DNA of 64,000 bases from NCBI GenBank assembly GCA_023846275.1, contig CM043865.1, positions 33,556,412-33,620,411 on the forward strand, in the 5' to 3' direction. Position 1 is the first letter of the stretch; each line of letters begins with the position of its first letter. This DNA is from Vanilla planifolia (taxonomy: Eukaryota; Streptophyta; Magnoliopsida; Asparagales; Orchidaceae). The translations under genes and the position numbers were made by a program. Below are positions 53,601 to 63,366 of the stretch, piece after piece. The notes beneath the pieces are model-generated. The model searched no databases. It saw only the letters and a program-made list of their open reading frames with translations, and was not told the DNA's origin.

Positions 53601-56600
53601 TTGTGCATATAGATGCAGCCAGCACTAGGGCCATGGCTACGACAAAGAACGCTAAACAATGGAAGCAATCACGCAGACATGTGCAGACAGTGGTAAAGGC
53701 ATGCAAAAAGATACTATGGCGATAATAAGCAGGATGGCGTAATCAAGCACGTGCAGCCCATGACGGAGGGGCCAAGAAAGCTTGCAAACAAGCATGGTTG
53801 TTGCAACAAACAACTACAATGTGCAAAAATGGCAGAACCTGAGGCAATTTTAATTTTTTTTTTCCTCAAGAAACTTGTTAGCGATGAAATTAATAAGAGC
53901 CGGAAAGACTAATGATGACATAGGCACAGAAACCAAAAAAAGGTGGTGGACGATGGATCATCGCTGTGATTAGAATACAACAAAGAAAACTCAGATACCA
54001 AAATTTGATGACGATGTAAGAGCGTCACGGTAGTTGGAAAACTACAACAATATCTTTATATCAAAATTTGGAGGATGGGAAAAAGTAAATTCTGCAACAC
54101 GATCTGAAAGTCACTAACAAGGCTTACAAATCAATAAAATTAAAATAATAGAATTTTAAAGAACTATTCAATAAAGTATAATGGTATCACCTGAAACATG
54201 ATGGACACTTAAACATAATGTTTTCATGCCAAAACGTATGTTGATCAAGGTCAACAAATAACCAACACATTTGAGCTTACAATGATGCATTCCTTCTTCA
54301 ATAGGCAAATACTTTGTGATTAATATGTGCATAAAATAATGGCCATGATTAAAATAAAAGTGGATGTGAAAGATCAAGGACTAATATGGAGAACTAAAAT
54401 GATGGCCATAGATGAAATGGGTCTATAAAGGAATTGAGTGATATGAAAAAAATTTCAACATCTATCAATAAAAGTACAACTCTTTATATACACTCCAAGA
54501 ATAACAAATCATTACTTATTAATTTTAATTTATGATATCAAAGAAACAATATTATGCTAATATTTAGTCAAACAACCATAGTCAAAAGATACTATAATGA
54601 GGTTTCATGCATCCAATCCTTAAATGCATCATAAATTCAATCAATCAAGAAACTATGAATCATGACATTAAATATTGTAAGAAACACAACATAGACCATG
54701 TTATATTAGGCATTACAAACATTTTAATAATGTTAAGGAGCTAATGCTTAAATATCAAATGCTAAAGCCATGTGAGTAGGCACATAAGCATATTGCAAGC
54801 AAGCAAGCTTTCTATCTTAGCCTTTTTCCTACCTTAGCTAGCTTGCTTAAATGTCATGTTTATCATCTATTTTTTTCTGCTTAAACATACCAAAATACCA
54901 ATGGTGCATTTCATATTTTAAATAGCGTAAAATATTAACACTGTAGCACTTCTACAAATTCGACGATCTCAAATTTTTGAAAGAGAAAAGCATTACCTTT
55001 GCTCATTTGTTTCTTAACTTTGTGAAGATCAAATTATATAACTTCTTTCACTGCAAAGAGAACTCATAAAATTTACATTTTGGTTCTTTATCTACAATTT
55101 TTTTTTACAACATTTTTTTAGGTGGAAATTTACAACATAAGCTACTATTTTAAATTAAAATTATCAAGTTATTCATTGCCTTAAATTCCTATTGCATGAA
55201 CATTAATTGAACTATAAATCAAAATGGATACAAACAACTGTATGTATTTTAAATGATAATGGTTATTACTTAGAGTAAATTGCATCTAAGTCTCTCTAGT
55301 TTTATATGATAAGTAAGTTGTTCACAACATTTCAAAAAAAAAGCTAACGAGCTCCCTCATTCGATAAAATTTCACGAAGGTTCTCGACAACATCATGGAG
55401 TTAATAAGCCATTGAAACCCAAAATTAAACGTGCACGTATACTTTTGACAATTTCTTTGAAAAAAAAGTTTTCATGAATCTTAGCTAAACTGTAAAGTGT
55501 TCCTTGAGGATTTCAATGAATTCCCTGTTTTGATCCCCAAGCAAGAAATATCCATGTGTGGCAAATCTAAAAAACATTCATTGGCATTAAGGTACTTCAT
55601 TTGATCATTGTGGTGGTACATAATTCTACCAACAACTAACCCCTTTGGCAACTGCAATTATGATCCTTGAAACTTCAATAAGACTTTATAAAAGATTGAA
55701 AGACATTGCTGCCAAAAGCCATTGCTTATCACAATGATTGGATCTCCTTAGCGTCTGCATGAAACAATTGGGAGAGAGAAGATTACAGTAGATGGGTGCA
55801 ATTTGGAATGAATAAAGGTCGATATATTGCTTTGTAAGTGTAAAATCCATAATCATGTCCCGAACATTAGAACTGACGACATTCAAATTTAAAAATTATT
55901 TACAATCTTATTAAACTTGAGAAACTTAGTTGCCTCTTATTGAAACATTGTGAATCAACTTATGAATTATACCAAAAACTAAGGAATCTAGTTGCAATTT
56001 ACCTTATTTATCACAAAATTCACATCTATTGTCTAAGCCGTAATAAAAATTCCCATTTATGCTATTTGCGAAAGCATCAATAAGACAACATTTGTTATGA
56101 TTCTACACACAAAATATTGCAATATTAAAAATAGGCAAGAGCCATGCCTCTTACCTTCAATAATTTCATATCAGATTATTTTTGCTAAGTGGCATTCTAT
56201 TAGTAGAGAATAAGTTATTACCAAAAAAACATGCTAAAACATTAAAGTACCAAAAGAGTAAATGGGCATGAAAAACTACATAAAAAATTACCACAACACT
56301 CTCACCGTTTATCAAAGCGCCAAAGAAATAAAGAATTATCAACTGAAGCCCATGCTCGGCATATCTCTGGAAATGTTCCACAAAGTGCAGTACCTTCTCC
56401 ACCAGCCGCAGCATACCTTTCAATTAGAGTACTTGGCAACTCCCTTGTCTCTAGAACTTCAACCAAAGGAGGCCACTACAAAATGATAATGATTGAGGCA
56501 AGGGATATGACAATTGAAACAGGTTGAAACTCAAAAAGTGAAAAGTGATAAATCAAATGGAGCTATATCATTGAAGGATAAGGAAGCCCCTCCATCCCAT

Positions 56601-57521
56601 AAATACGAGGATACCTCTAACTGACATTTTTTTGCTGATGTCCATAAAACAAAAAATCTCGCTAAAAGAACATAAATTGAAGAGATAACTGTGCTCGCTA
56701 TCCTCAGCTCCAAAAAAAAGGAGAAGTATCATTGAGGTAAGGGAGACAATTAAATGAAAAAGAAATATGGAATTACTTCTGACATTGTACTAGGAGTTTA
56801 CTTATTTAAGTAAGCTGTTGCCAGAACCAAGTCAATACAACATCCGGTCAGCAGTAAAAACCTATTCGCATCAAGACACTACTATTTAGCAAAGTCTACT
56901 GGTTCAGAAATTAGTGGGCATACACGCATAAGATGACTATAACAAGCTTTAAATGAGATATGCACTATCGTGGCCGTTCATTGTCCACGAGACCAGCATT
57001 TTTTTTTTTTTTCATTTAACTCATCCAAAAAGAAAAAGATAACAGAAACCCAGTAGCTCCGCATCAAAGATCTAATTTTTCCCCAGAAAAAAAAACTGCA
57101 AAATTCGATCCAATTTATCGTAATATATTAGTTAACATGTTGGTTAACCGTATTCTAAAACACGGAAAAAAATCATTGGCTTATAAAATTATCTATCGAG
57201 TCGTGAAAAACATTCAACAAGAGACAAAAAAAAATCCACTATCTGTTTTACGTAACGCTTGTAGATTCTTCAACAAAAAATATACAAACAAAAGCAGAAC
57301 TTATAAATTTAGCACTCCGTCAAGAACTCCATGGTAAATAATCACTAAACATAAAATGGTACCTCTTTAGGATGGGAAGAATACGGATGACTTGTATACC
57401 GAGAAGCTTCAAGCGCCTCCTCCAGGTCGACCTGGCTGGCAGTGTCCCTGCCTATGCACTCGCTGACATGAAGACCAGCAGAAGCAACGTCAGGCCCAAC
57501 GATTTCATCCTCCCACGCCAT
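16381..57521 (-). CDS. NUP155: Nuclear pore complex protein NUP155, 13 exons
   Basis: NUP155 is a large structural nucleoporin of the inner ring of the nuclear pore, with an N-terminal beta-propeller (Nucleoporin_N, roughly residues 80-520 here) and a long alpha-solenoid (Nucleoporin_C, roughly 600-1,435). Thirteen minus-strand exons join without frame error: 57,521-57,363; 56,475-56,306; 42,346-42,220; 40,601-40,339; 40,257-38,628; 38,554-38,342; 38,124-37,877; 37,769-37,382; 36,854-36,652; 36,526-36,169; 35,249-35,031; 34,818-34,490; 16,495-16,381. The total is 4,422 nt, or 1,473 residues plus stop, close to the plant family length. Family-typical stretches include [59 protein letters not shown] and [16 protein letters not shown]. 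The start ATG has A at -3 and G at +4. Introns 2 (13,959 bp) and 12 (17,994 bp) are swollen by transposons. No premature stop or frameshift was seen, so the gene looks intact. Splicing across intron 12 is predicted, not shown. Confidence 0.96.
17083..17670 (+). repeat. Left LTR of the gypsy element
   Basis: It aligns over its length with 22,900-23,412: the start (tttgtggtttcc), the middle (gtgaatttttt ... atcatctcaa) and the end (acacttaa) match in order. It contains a GC-rich block with many CpGs (about 17,400-17,640). No intact TG...CA ends, so limits are approximate. Confidence 0.8.
19118..20100. mobile_element. Probable insertion nested in the gypsy element
   Basis: The gypsy frame is lost after [11 protein letters not shown] (about 19,115) and RT resumes only at 20,452. 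The gap holds a GC-richer block (19,380-19,660) with repeated GCATGC, GCACGTG and TGCAC words, then AT-rich sequence with ATATTAG/ATGACATATTA words. It looks like a foreign LTR-type insertion, but I could not find its ends. Confidence 0.4.
22900..23412 (+). repeat. Right LTR of the gypsy element
   Basis: It is the partner of 17,083-17,670, shorter by about 75 bp and clearly diverged, which indicates an old insertion. A purine-rich stretch (aaggggttagaaag, about 22,861) lies just upstream where a polypurine tract is expected. Confidence 0.8.
23560..24720. repeat. GTAC-rich segment, possible degraded LTR
   Basis: I count 15 GTAC tetramers between 23,575 and 24,706 (for example 23,575, 23,605, 23,732, 23,750, 24,210, 24,288, 24,405, 24,548, 24,706), far more than expected in DNA this AT-rich. 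No open frame. It lies between the gypsy element and the copia gag duplication. Confidence 0.4.
25430..27500 (+). mobile_element. Copia gag remnant present as a tandem duplicate
   Basis: A gag-like region occurs twice, at about 25,430-26,345 and 26,585-27,500, about 1,150 bp apart. Both copies start near an atggatc...cctttgtttga block, contain a lysine-rich run ([10 protein letters not shown] type) and a serine-rich stretch, and then a long coiled-coil segment. Copy 1 has this open at 25,927-26,343 ([20 protein letters not shown] and [13 protein letters not shown]). The layout resembles SIRE-type copia gag proteins. Both copies have stops. No RT was seen downstream. Confidence 0.65.
27500..30580. 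other. NUP155 intron 12 sequence, nothing recognised
   Basis: Very AT-rich with scattered short frames (such as 28,281-28,463 and 29,625-29,840) that match no family I know. It is probably old transposon sequence. Confidence 0.4.
30580..33840 (-). mobile_element. Copia remnant, antisense, inside NUP155 intron 12
   Basis: On the minus strand the order is gag-like (about 33,000-32,480: [19 protein letters not shown], then [12 protein letters not shown]), GAG-pre-integrase (about 31,990-31,800: [28 protein letters not shown]) and integrase (about 31,340-31,250: [20 protein letters not shown]). RT and RNase H were not found. A shared non-coding repeat lies near both ends (about 33,740-33,790 and 30,585-30,690), perhaps LTR remains. 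It has the same orientation as NUP155. Inactive. Confidence 0.7.
34490..34818 (-). CDS. NUP155: NUP155 exon 12
   Basis: It runs from a ttggtag acceptor to the aacag|gttttt donor in phase 2. It reads [20 protein letters not shown], then [20 protein letters not shown], then KIASATN. It is near the end of the alpha-solenoid. The donor is poor after GT, and reading through it adds only FFPFS before a stop at 34,471-34,473. Confidence 0.95.
35031..35249 (-). CDS. NUP155: NUP155 exon 11
   Basis: 73 codons in phase 0, between a tttcttag acceptor and a ttg|gtaaaa donor. It reads [20 protein letters not shown], then [16 protein letters not shown], a highly conserved solenoid segment. Confidence 0.95.
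35700..35900. repeat. Diverged duplication of about 118 bp in NUP155 intron 10
   Basis: Around 35,718 and 35,836 the words ggaattggccaag and gtaattggccaag, and further downstream ttggcattag and ttggcattaa, pair at a constant offset. It is a local tandem duplication of unknown origin. Confidence 0.6.
36169..36526 (-). CDS. NUP155: NUP155 exon 10
   Basis: It completes an arginine codon, then reads [13 protein letters not shown], a serine/alanine-rich linker, [20 protein letters not shown] and [16 protein letters not shown], ending at gag|gtaagc. The serine-rich insert is a variable part of the family. Confidence 0.95.
36652..36854 (-). CDS. NUP155: NUP155 exon 9
   Basis: It follows a ccttag acceptor and reads [20 protein letters not shown], then [20 protein letters not shown] and SPTLEQ. 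The donor ag|gtttgt is in phase 2. Confidence 0.94.
37382..37769 (-). CDS. NUP155: NUP155 exon 8
   Basis: It follows a tgttgtag acceptor and reads [20 protein letters not shown], then [28 protein letters not shown] and [12 protein letters not shown]. The donor after the last glycine is gtttgt. It is a conserved solenoid segment. Confidence 0.94.
37877..38124 (-). CDS. NUP155: NUP155 exon 7
   Basis: It follows a tactgcag-type acceptor and reads [40 protein letters not shown] and [13 protein letters not shown], with an ag|gtattg donor in phase 2. Confidence 0.95.
38342..38554 (-). CDS. NUP155: NUP155 exon 6
   Basis: 71 codons in phase 0: [20 protein letters not shown], then [16 protein letters not shown] and [20 protein letters not shown], with a gag|gtatta donor. 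Confidence 0.95.
38628..40257 (-). CDS. NUP155: NUP155 exon 5 (1,630 nt)
   Basis: The largest exon covers residues 240-783: the rest of the beta-propeller and the start of the solenoid. It includes [92 protein letters not shown] and [13 protein letters not shown]. It is open over its whole length. Confidence 0.97.
40339..40601 (-). CDS. NUP155: NUP155 exon 4
   Basis: It follows a ggtgctag acceptor and reads [40 protein letters not shown] and [16 protein letters not shown], with a phase-2 ag|gtacgg donor. It contains part of the beta-propeller. Confidence 0.96.
42220..42346 (-). CDS. NUP155: NUP155 exon 3
   Basis: Between a ttgtttag acceptor and a gag|gtaggt donor it reads [20 protein letters not shown], then [20 protein letters not shown]. 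Its first base completes the arginine codon of exon 2, 14 kb away. Confidence 0.94.
43990..44340. other. Unassigned segment between copia RNase H and RT
   Basis: This stretch is less AT-rich than its surroundings and does not read as copia. A minus-strand frame of about 40 residues ([20 protein letters not shown], then [13 protein letters not shown]) looks protein-like but I cannot place it. I considered plastid photosystem and NADH dehydrogenase genes and found no convincing fit. Confidence 0.3.
44634..44697. repeat. (TA)n(CA)n compound microsatellite
   Basis: About 20 TA units run directly into about 12 CA units. It abuts the palindrome that starts at 44,696. Confidence 0.98.
44696..44784. 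repeat. 89-bp perfect palindrome
   Basis: Positions 44,696-44,739 and 44,741-44,784 are exact reverse complements around a single central T at 44,740. The 44-nt arms show no mismatch. The centre reads gcatgcttctgaagcatgc. Because of the symmetry both strands encode the same short peptide. A transcript in either direction would form a 44-bp hairpin. Possible origins are a foldback or MITE-like insertion, or template switching next to the microsatellite. It lies in NUP155 intron 2 within the copia remnant. Confidence 0.97.
46715..47310. repeat. Two tandem units of about 346 bp
   Basis: The block cttaagat...aaatagcc...actattcatccctatacc...tctaaaagctt at 46,770 recurs at 47,116. Each is preceded by similar ATATTGTCTC/AATATCTC sequence. 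Diverged copies of the same block occur at about 30,585-30,690 and 33,740-33,790. It interrupts the copia between integrase and GAG-pre-integrase, so it is probably a nested LTR-type repeat. Confidence 0.65.
48800..53200. other. NUP155 intron 2, nothing recognised
   Basis: Very AT-rich. Open frames such as 49,094-49,393 are low-complexity (F/K/L/S-rich) and look non-coding. The 5' LTR of the neighbouring copia should lie at the left edge but I could not define it. Confidence 0.4.
53200..53830. repeat. GC-richer block, possible LTR remnant
   Basis: It stands out from AT-rich surroundings, with repeated CATGCAG, GTGCAG and CACGTGC words (CACGTG at about 53,465 and 53,748). No coding frame. It is similar in style to the GC-rich block at 19,380-19,660, but I could not align the two. 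Confidence 0.35.
53830..56305. other. NUP155 intron 2, nothing recognised
   Basis: AT-rich sequence with only short unconvincing frames. No transposon motif identified. Confidence 0.4.
56306..56475 (-). CDS. NUP155: NUP155 exon 2
   Basis: It follows a ttttgtag acceptor and reads [20 protein letters not shown], then [18 protein letters not shown] and [15 protein letters not shown], ending at acg|gtgaga in phase 2. This is the conserved lead-in to the beta-propeller, 14 kb from exon 3. Confidence 0.95.
57083..57259 (+). pseudogene. rps7: Plastid rps7 fragment (NUPT) in NUP155 intron 1
   Basis: The plus strand reads [18 protein letters not shown], then [20 protein letters not shown] and NPLSVLRNA. 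This matches the N-terminal third of chloroplast ribosomal protein S7 closely, with several substitutions. The extreme N-terminus and the remaining two thirds are missing, and the frame continues into unrelated residues after 57,259. It is opposite to NUP155 and only about 100 bp from exon 1. It is a plastid-to-nucleus transfer and not an expressed gene as far as the sequence shows. Confidence 0.88.
57363..57521 (-). CDS. NUP155: NUP155 exon 1 (start codon)
   Basis: 53 codons begin [20 protein letters not shown] and continue [20 protein letters not shown] then HPKE, ending gag|gtacca. The start is set by similarity to plant NUP155 N-termini (MAWE...VASAGL) and by a favourable context (A at -3, G at +4). 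Confidence 0.95.
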
Positions 57522-57800
57522 CTTAGGATTGCGACAAGAACCTGGAATCGAACCGAGAAGCGGAAAAGTAAAGCCCTAGAATTCGCAAGCAGCGAGATTA
57601 AAAAAGGCCTGAAGTAATAGGATAGTAAGGGTTTAGGCTGGTTAGAAGAAAGCAGGGAGGGGAAAAAGGCGGTAGGGAGGCGAGAAGGAGAAGGCTGAGG
57701 CTGGCTCCTCCGCGGCGGCGGGCCGAAGGAGCTGCGGACGGTAACGTGCCGCACGGGCGGGAGATTCTGTGCTTTGACCAAAGCGGGGCCGCGCATAGGG
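57522..57800 (-). promoter_or_regulatory. NUP155 5' UTR and promoter-proximal GC-rich region
   Basis: Sequence upstream of the start ATG is clearly richer in G+C than anything around it, especially 57,640-57,790, with several CpG and CGGCGG words, and turns abruptly AT-rich beyond 57,810. This fits a housekeeping-type promoter and leader. I mark no TATA box or start site. Confidence 0.5.
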
Positions 57801-60800
57801 AAGGGTTTTGAAAAACATTTTCATATAAAAAATAAAAGCTAATATGAAATTTTGTGATATAATCTATTAATAACAAAATTTTGCTTCACCCAAATATTCT
57901 AAAATTGTTCTAATGGGTCAAACAAATTCTCACATATATAAAATAAATTTATCTGAATATATGCCCAATTTCAATAGTTTATCAAAGATGCTTGATACTC
58001 ATTACTTAAAACCCACAAAAATCAATAAAATGGGACAATCATGCAAGGAAGCCTAAATAGAATTAGGATTTGCTAGAATGGCAAAGAGACAAACTGATGA
58101 GCTAAAGGAAAAAAAAATTGTCTAAACTAATAATACTAGCTAGAGTCATCAATATTAGAACCGGCCAAAAAATATGCAAGTTAAAACACTATGAAATAGT
58201 CATATAAGAAAAATAGACAATGAGACCACAAGATAAGATGAAGTGTTAGAATCTACTAATACCATCCTTACCAAAACCAACTAAAGTTGACAACCTTATA
58301 GAGAATGATATCAACAAAAAGAAAGCTCTAGTTTAGAATACAACCTTGCCCTTTCATCAAGAAGATGAGGTTAAAGCATACCCAAATAAGGGGACAACTC
58401 ACATATAGTAGCCAAGAGGTGGCCCATGAGATATTTGAGGAGGCAACCAAAAATGAGGTTTGAGCAAGTTCTAATTAGTGACAATATATGGAATAAGGAC
58501 GTATTCAAAAACAAGCACAACTAATCTATTTAAGATAAGAGTGGCACAATCACGGCCATGTAAGTAATCTAAGATCCTATTAAAGAAAATCAATGCCCAA
58601 GTTGGAGGATATCACTCAAGTAGTTAAGGAATGTTGGGATATAATCATTACAACAATTATTTAATGACAATAAAACTATTATGTTATCATTATTAATATA
58701 TTTTTAGTATATTTTAAATTATACATCTTAAGATCAAATAGAGATTAGTCAAATAAAAAACTTGATCAAATATTTTTTAGAGCAATACATAAATGAATAT
58801 AAGAAAAGATATCTTAGTGATTTTTCTTATGCTCGGCTCAACTTAAAAATCAAGAGTTGTTACTTTAGTTCTTAGTGGAATAGCTACCCATTTGAAGCTC
58901 ATCCTTTACATATTACTTTAGCCTAGAATTAAGAAACTTATCACTAGATATTTATATTACACATTAAATTACATTCACTATTCATGTATGTTTCCTAAAA
59001 CTTGTACTTCATACATTCTCATTCAAATGTGTTTTAATGAATATTAAGAATTAAGATTTTCATTTACATGACATGATCAATAACTTTAGTGTGTAAAATA
59101 CTTTAATTAATATATTTATATTATTCTTATGTATGATTTTATTATTATATAATATGACTTCATTTCATAGCATTGGATAATGCATCAATGATTGGCTTCA
59201 TATAGTATAACTTATACTAATTGTATGAGTATGATACCCATATCATATGCTAAAAGCTTAGTCAAGAAGTGTGAGATGAGATTTAGAATATTAAAACTTA
59301 GTACAACATGATATTACTTATCATACTTAAATGTAGTCATTTAGAGGATCATACATGAGATCAAGATATTAAGTAAGTGCATTGGAAATTAGAATGTCAT
59401 ATAAGTACATATTTTCTTTATATTTGTATAATAAATATATTAGTATACTAAGAGTTCATAATTTGAGCTATGGTTGAGTGAACTTTCATCATATTTATAC
59501 AATATTACCTCAATACATATATAAATATTAATATTTAGACAAATATTGATAAAAAAAACATCATAAAGAGTATAATCTATTTATTGAACTAATACGATCT
59601 CTCGTCATCAATGAGAGTGAGCTAATTGCATATCATATTATAATATGGATCACTTAGAAAATATAATGGCTTAATCGTATCAAACAATGTTCATGATTAT
59701 CTAATACATTGTCATGATAACATATAATAGTATAAGTTGAGCAATGATCGTATAGTATAATGACCTTTATCATAGGCATAAGATGTATTTTGCATAAGAT
59801 AAATCAATTGATCAGATAAGTTCGTCATTGAGGTAATATGTTTTGATTGCTTATCACTTTTGTATGATTATATTATCATAATTGTATAATCAGTAACCTA
59901 AGAGTGTAATAATTATTTTAATTATTTCAAGAATGAGTTTTAGTAATTAAAACTTTTTATTGGCCTTATTTTCTTTGTGTCATATAAAAAGGAGCACATA
60001 TGTTGATAAATCAATTCTTAAATTATTTATAAAAGAAATAAAGTATAAAATCATGAGTTGAGTCTTAAGTTGTGAAGAATTTCTTATTCTTGTTATTATT
60101 GCTGTTATATTTTGAGCTTAATTGCATTATATTCTCTTATATTGCTTACTAAATTTCTTATATATCATTTAGATATTATATTATATTACTTTCTCAAGTG
60201 AATAGTATCAATTTTTATAGTTACTTTGTACAAATATTATAATATCTATTTAACTATTGTTATGCTCTTTTGGTATAAATTGACTTCAACGAAGAGTTGA
60301 GCTAGATGAGGCCTTGTTAAATTTTTATGATTGTGTTTACTTTTAATGAGTATGTCATTAAGTATGCAATTAAGTAAAGGGCTTACTTATTAAACAAATG
60401 AATTGTAGGTGCTTTAGTGAAATCCACATCATAGCTTGTGAAGCTAAAAGTTTGGGTATTATTTAATGATCTTCATTCGAAAGTTTACAATTTTTCAGAT
60501 TTGATGCAACTAGATATTGGATAGTTCAATTCTAGTGAAAACCTTAATAACACATGGTGATTATCCAGCAAACCCACTGGGATGGATGTAGTGAAACCAA
60601 TTTTTTAGATTTTAGCTCTTATGACTATTATAATAGGCTTTTTATTCAAGAAATTCCTAATTAGAGTACGTTCAAAAAGAGATGCAATCAAAGTTAAATC
60701 CTATCATCATATCATAATTCAGATCTAACAACTCATTTCAATTTCATATTTCTAAAGACATAAATTTGATTGCATCAGTCTGATCATATAGTTTTCACAA

Positions 60801-61300
60801 TCAAATGGTCCCAGAGCATTCTAATCAAATAGTTCCTATGCAACAGCTATTTTTGATGTTATTTTGAGTCATTGGAGATTTTAATTATTAATTTCCTAAT
60901 TAAAATATTGTGAAAGCTATGAAAATTGTAACAAATGAAATTTGGTGTTTGGTAAGTGTTTTAGCTATTACAAATTTCTTATAAATACGAGATATTTGTA
61001 CAAAATTAAGAGAGGAATTTTATGTGATCCAAAGAAAAGTTTCAAGAAAAATATTGAAGTCGTTAGCAGCTCAGCTCGTTCACATCATCGCTTCTATATG
61101 CTAATGTGTCATCCACTCGTCAAACTCCTCAAATTTTTTCTTTTTAATAAGCTAAGTTATTAATTTTCTCGATCCTTAATTCATTTAATTAAGATATTTG
61201 TACTTTTTAATGATTTCATCACGTATAGAATTTTGGTTGTATTGATTTTGATTTTATGTTGTCAAATATTTTTCTTCTATTTCCATTTTATTTTATTGTA
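57800..61300. other. AT-rich intergenic sequence, nothing recognised
   Basis: No family motif or long frame. Non-coding repeat sequence is likely, but no ends were found. Confidence 0.4.
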
Positions 61301-61725
61301 ATGTCACAAGAGACTATCTCGTTTATTTCATTATAAGATCGTAGTAGCTTGTCCCATTTGTCTCTTTGTTGTGAGGGTCTAGCTTATCTATCTCTCGGCA
61401 AAAGGGTTATATTATGTTTATTTTTGTCTGATTTTTTGTTAGGGTGGATGTAAGCTTGTTTTATAAGCTAAACCACCTAAAAATCGATCGTGTATATTTT
61501 TTAGTTATTGTTGGTTTTTTAATTATGTGACTTTTATAAAACTTAATATATTTTAAAATAAAATTAAAATTTGTAGAAAATAATTTTTATATATTTGATA
61601 AAATTATTAAAAATTACTTTAAATATTTTCTTAAAATATTTTATAATAAATCAAAATTTAATTCTTAACAATTCATCCATCTTTTGTTGAATCACAATGC
61701 AATTGGTGTTAGAGCGAGGTCCCTT
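61300..61725 (+). mobile_element. Probable LTR end with tRNA-Met primer-binding site
   Basis: At about 61,699 the sequence attggtgttagagcgaggtc closely resembles the initiator-tRNA-Met binding site of plant retrotransposons (TGGTATCAGAGC plus a following gaggtc). It follows ...gaatcacaatgca, which could be an LTR end. No polyprotein follows, so this is a truncated element. The LTR start is not defined. Confidence 0.5.
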
Positions 61726-62305
61726 TCTTTTGAGAATAAATTTTCAAGGAAGATCCATGTCAAGCCCCCACCTACATCAAGTACCACTATATAACAAAGT
61801 TATCATCAGCGTAACGAGATATAACATCTAAGTGAGAACACATAACAAAACCCAAGGTGGGGACCCGACGGTAAGACAAACATCAACTCTAAAATAAAAA
61901 AAAAATATATAAAAATGCATGTTATTAAACATTTAATCACACCAAGCCCTTCCCTCTCTCACACATCTCGTGAAAATGACTCTTTTGTAGTAGCATCATT
62001 CCCAGCTTTCGCTGTAGTGGTAGCATAACCTGTGATGTAAGCACTAAATGAGATTTTATAAATCTCAATAGATAAATCACAATAACCAAACAATTATGAA
62101 AAAGAGATATCAACAATAAAAATGAATCATATGCATCAAGCTAAAACCATACCAGATGTCATATATAATGTCAAATGAAAAACTAAAAGAAATGTCAGTT
62201 CCTTATATAGTGTGTTATTATTGGGCTCAATTCCTTTTGACGCATTATCCTTTGGATCCAATCATCATCATGACCTCCAGCCGGCATCCAACCAAGCACA
62301 TAAAA

Positions 62306-62510
62306 CTAGGCAGATATCTGATCCGAAGATCAATACCTACGATCCAACACGCTGAGCCTAGTGCCACCAGGCAGGTATGGTACCATACCCTGTGATCCAA
62401 CACGCCAAGCCTGGTGTAAATCATGGAGTCATAGCATATAACACTAGGCAGATATCTGATCCGAAGATCGATACCCTGTGATCCTACACGTTAAGCTTAA
62501 TGGTGAGGAT
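62306..62510 (+). repeat. 138-bp tandem duplication with internal repeats
   Basis: ggcagatatctgatccgaag occurs at about 62,309 and again 138 bp later. A shorter word (gatccaacacg, then aagcctggtg or similar) occurs three times near 62,341, 62,394 and 62,478. It resembles plant LTR sequence; the family is unknown. Confidence 0.75.
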
Positions 62511-62864
62511 AATGTTATCTGGGAATCCATTTTTTACTACCATTTCCAATCATAATTCTAAACAATTATGCCATATCAAAAAACATTTCTTTTCATATTG
62601 TTTCTTCCTTTTTTATTCCATTATCATACCATGTTATTTCTTTCTTTTTAATTTTCATGCAAATATATAAGTAACAACCAAAGCACCACGTGATAGTAAG
62701 AAATCATGTAAAAATATATAATATTGTGCTACATCAAAGGGTTAGGAATTTATCTACCTGGATTTGCTGTACAATTTGTATTGCCCACTTCTTATTATTC
62801 TTGATGTCCTACAAACCCATAATGCAAACATAATCAAGTTAAAATATACCTATTAGCCAAAAAT

Positions 62865-63072
62865 TGCTTTCTAAAAATTGTTCCTAAACTCTTAAAAATT
62901 CTGCTTTCTAAAAGCTTTCCCAAACAGTCAAAAATTTCAAACAAATAAATTCACACTTTCTAAAAGCTTTCCCAAACAGCAAAAAATCCCGCTTTCTAAA
63001 ATCTTTCCCAAACAGTCAAAAATCCTAAACAACCAAAAATACTGCTTTCTAAAAGCTTTTCCCAAACATGAA
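62865..63072 (+). repeat. Irregular repeats of a CTTTCTAAAAGC word
   Basis: The word ctttctaaaagctttcccaa, or close variants, occurs at least four times with uneven spacing, each followed by acag or acat. A weaker copy begins near 62,866. Confidence 0.8.
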
Positions 63073-63366
63073 AATCCAAATTCTTAATTTTGATTATTTG
63101 TTTATCGTTGTTTTCCTGTCTTGTGGACCAGTCGCGCCCAACGCGCCCTGTCCAAAACCTGGACCGGTTTCTGCTATATTTATTTATTTTCTCTCTCTCC
63201 TTTACGTCTGGCGAAGCCGAAATATTTCGTCGGCAAACTCGAGATCTTATGCATCTCCCAACCAGCCAAATCGACCCCTCTCAATCTCTGTCGCTCACTA
63301 GAAAACTTACACAACCCCAACGACAAAGCAATCAAATTCTTACCTTACGGTAATCTTCGTCGGTCG

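Noticed and set aside
57137-57337. Possible functional rps7 gene
   Set aside because: It has only the N-terminal third of S7, then unrelated residues, with no transit peptide or promoter evidence.
57452-57796. Minus-strand 114-codon frame covering the NUP155 leader
   Set aside because: It is out of frame with NUP155, overlaps exon 1 and is proline/arginine/serine-rich because of GC-rich leader composition.
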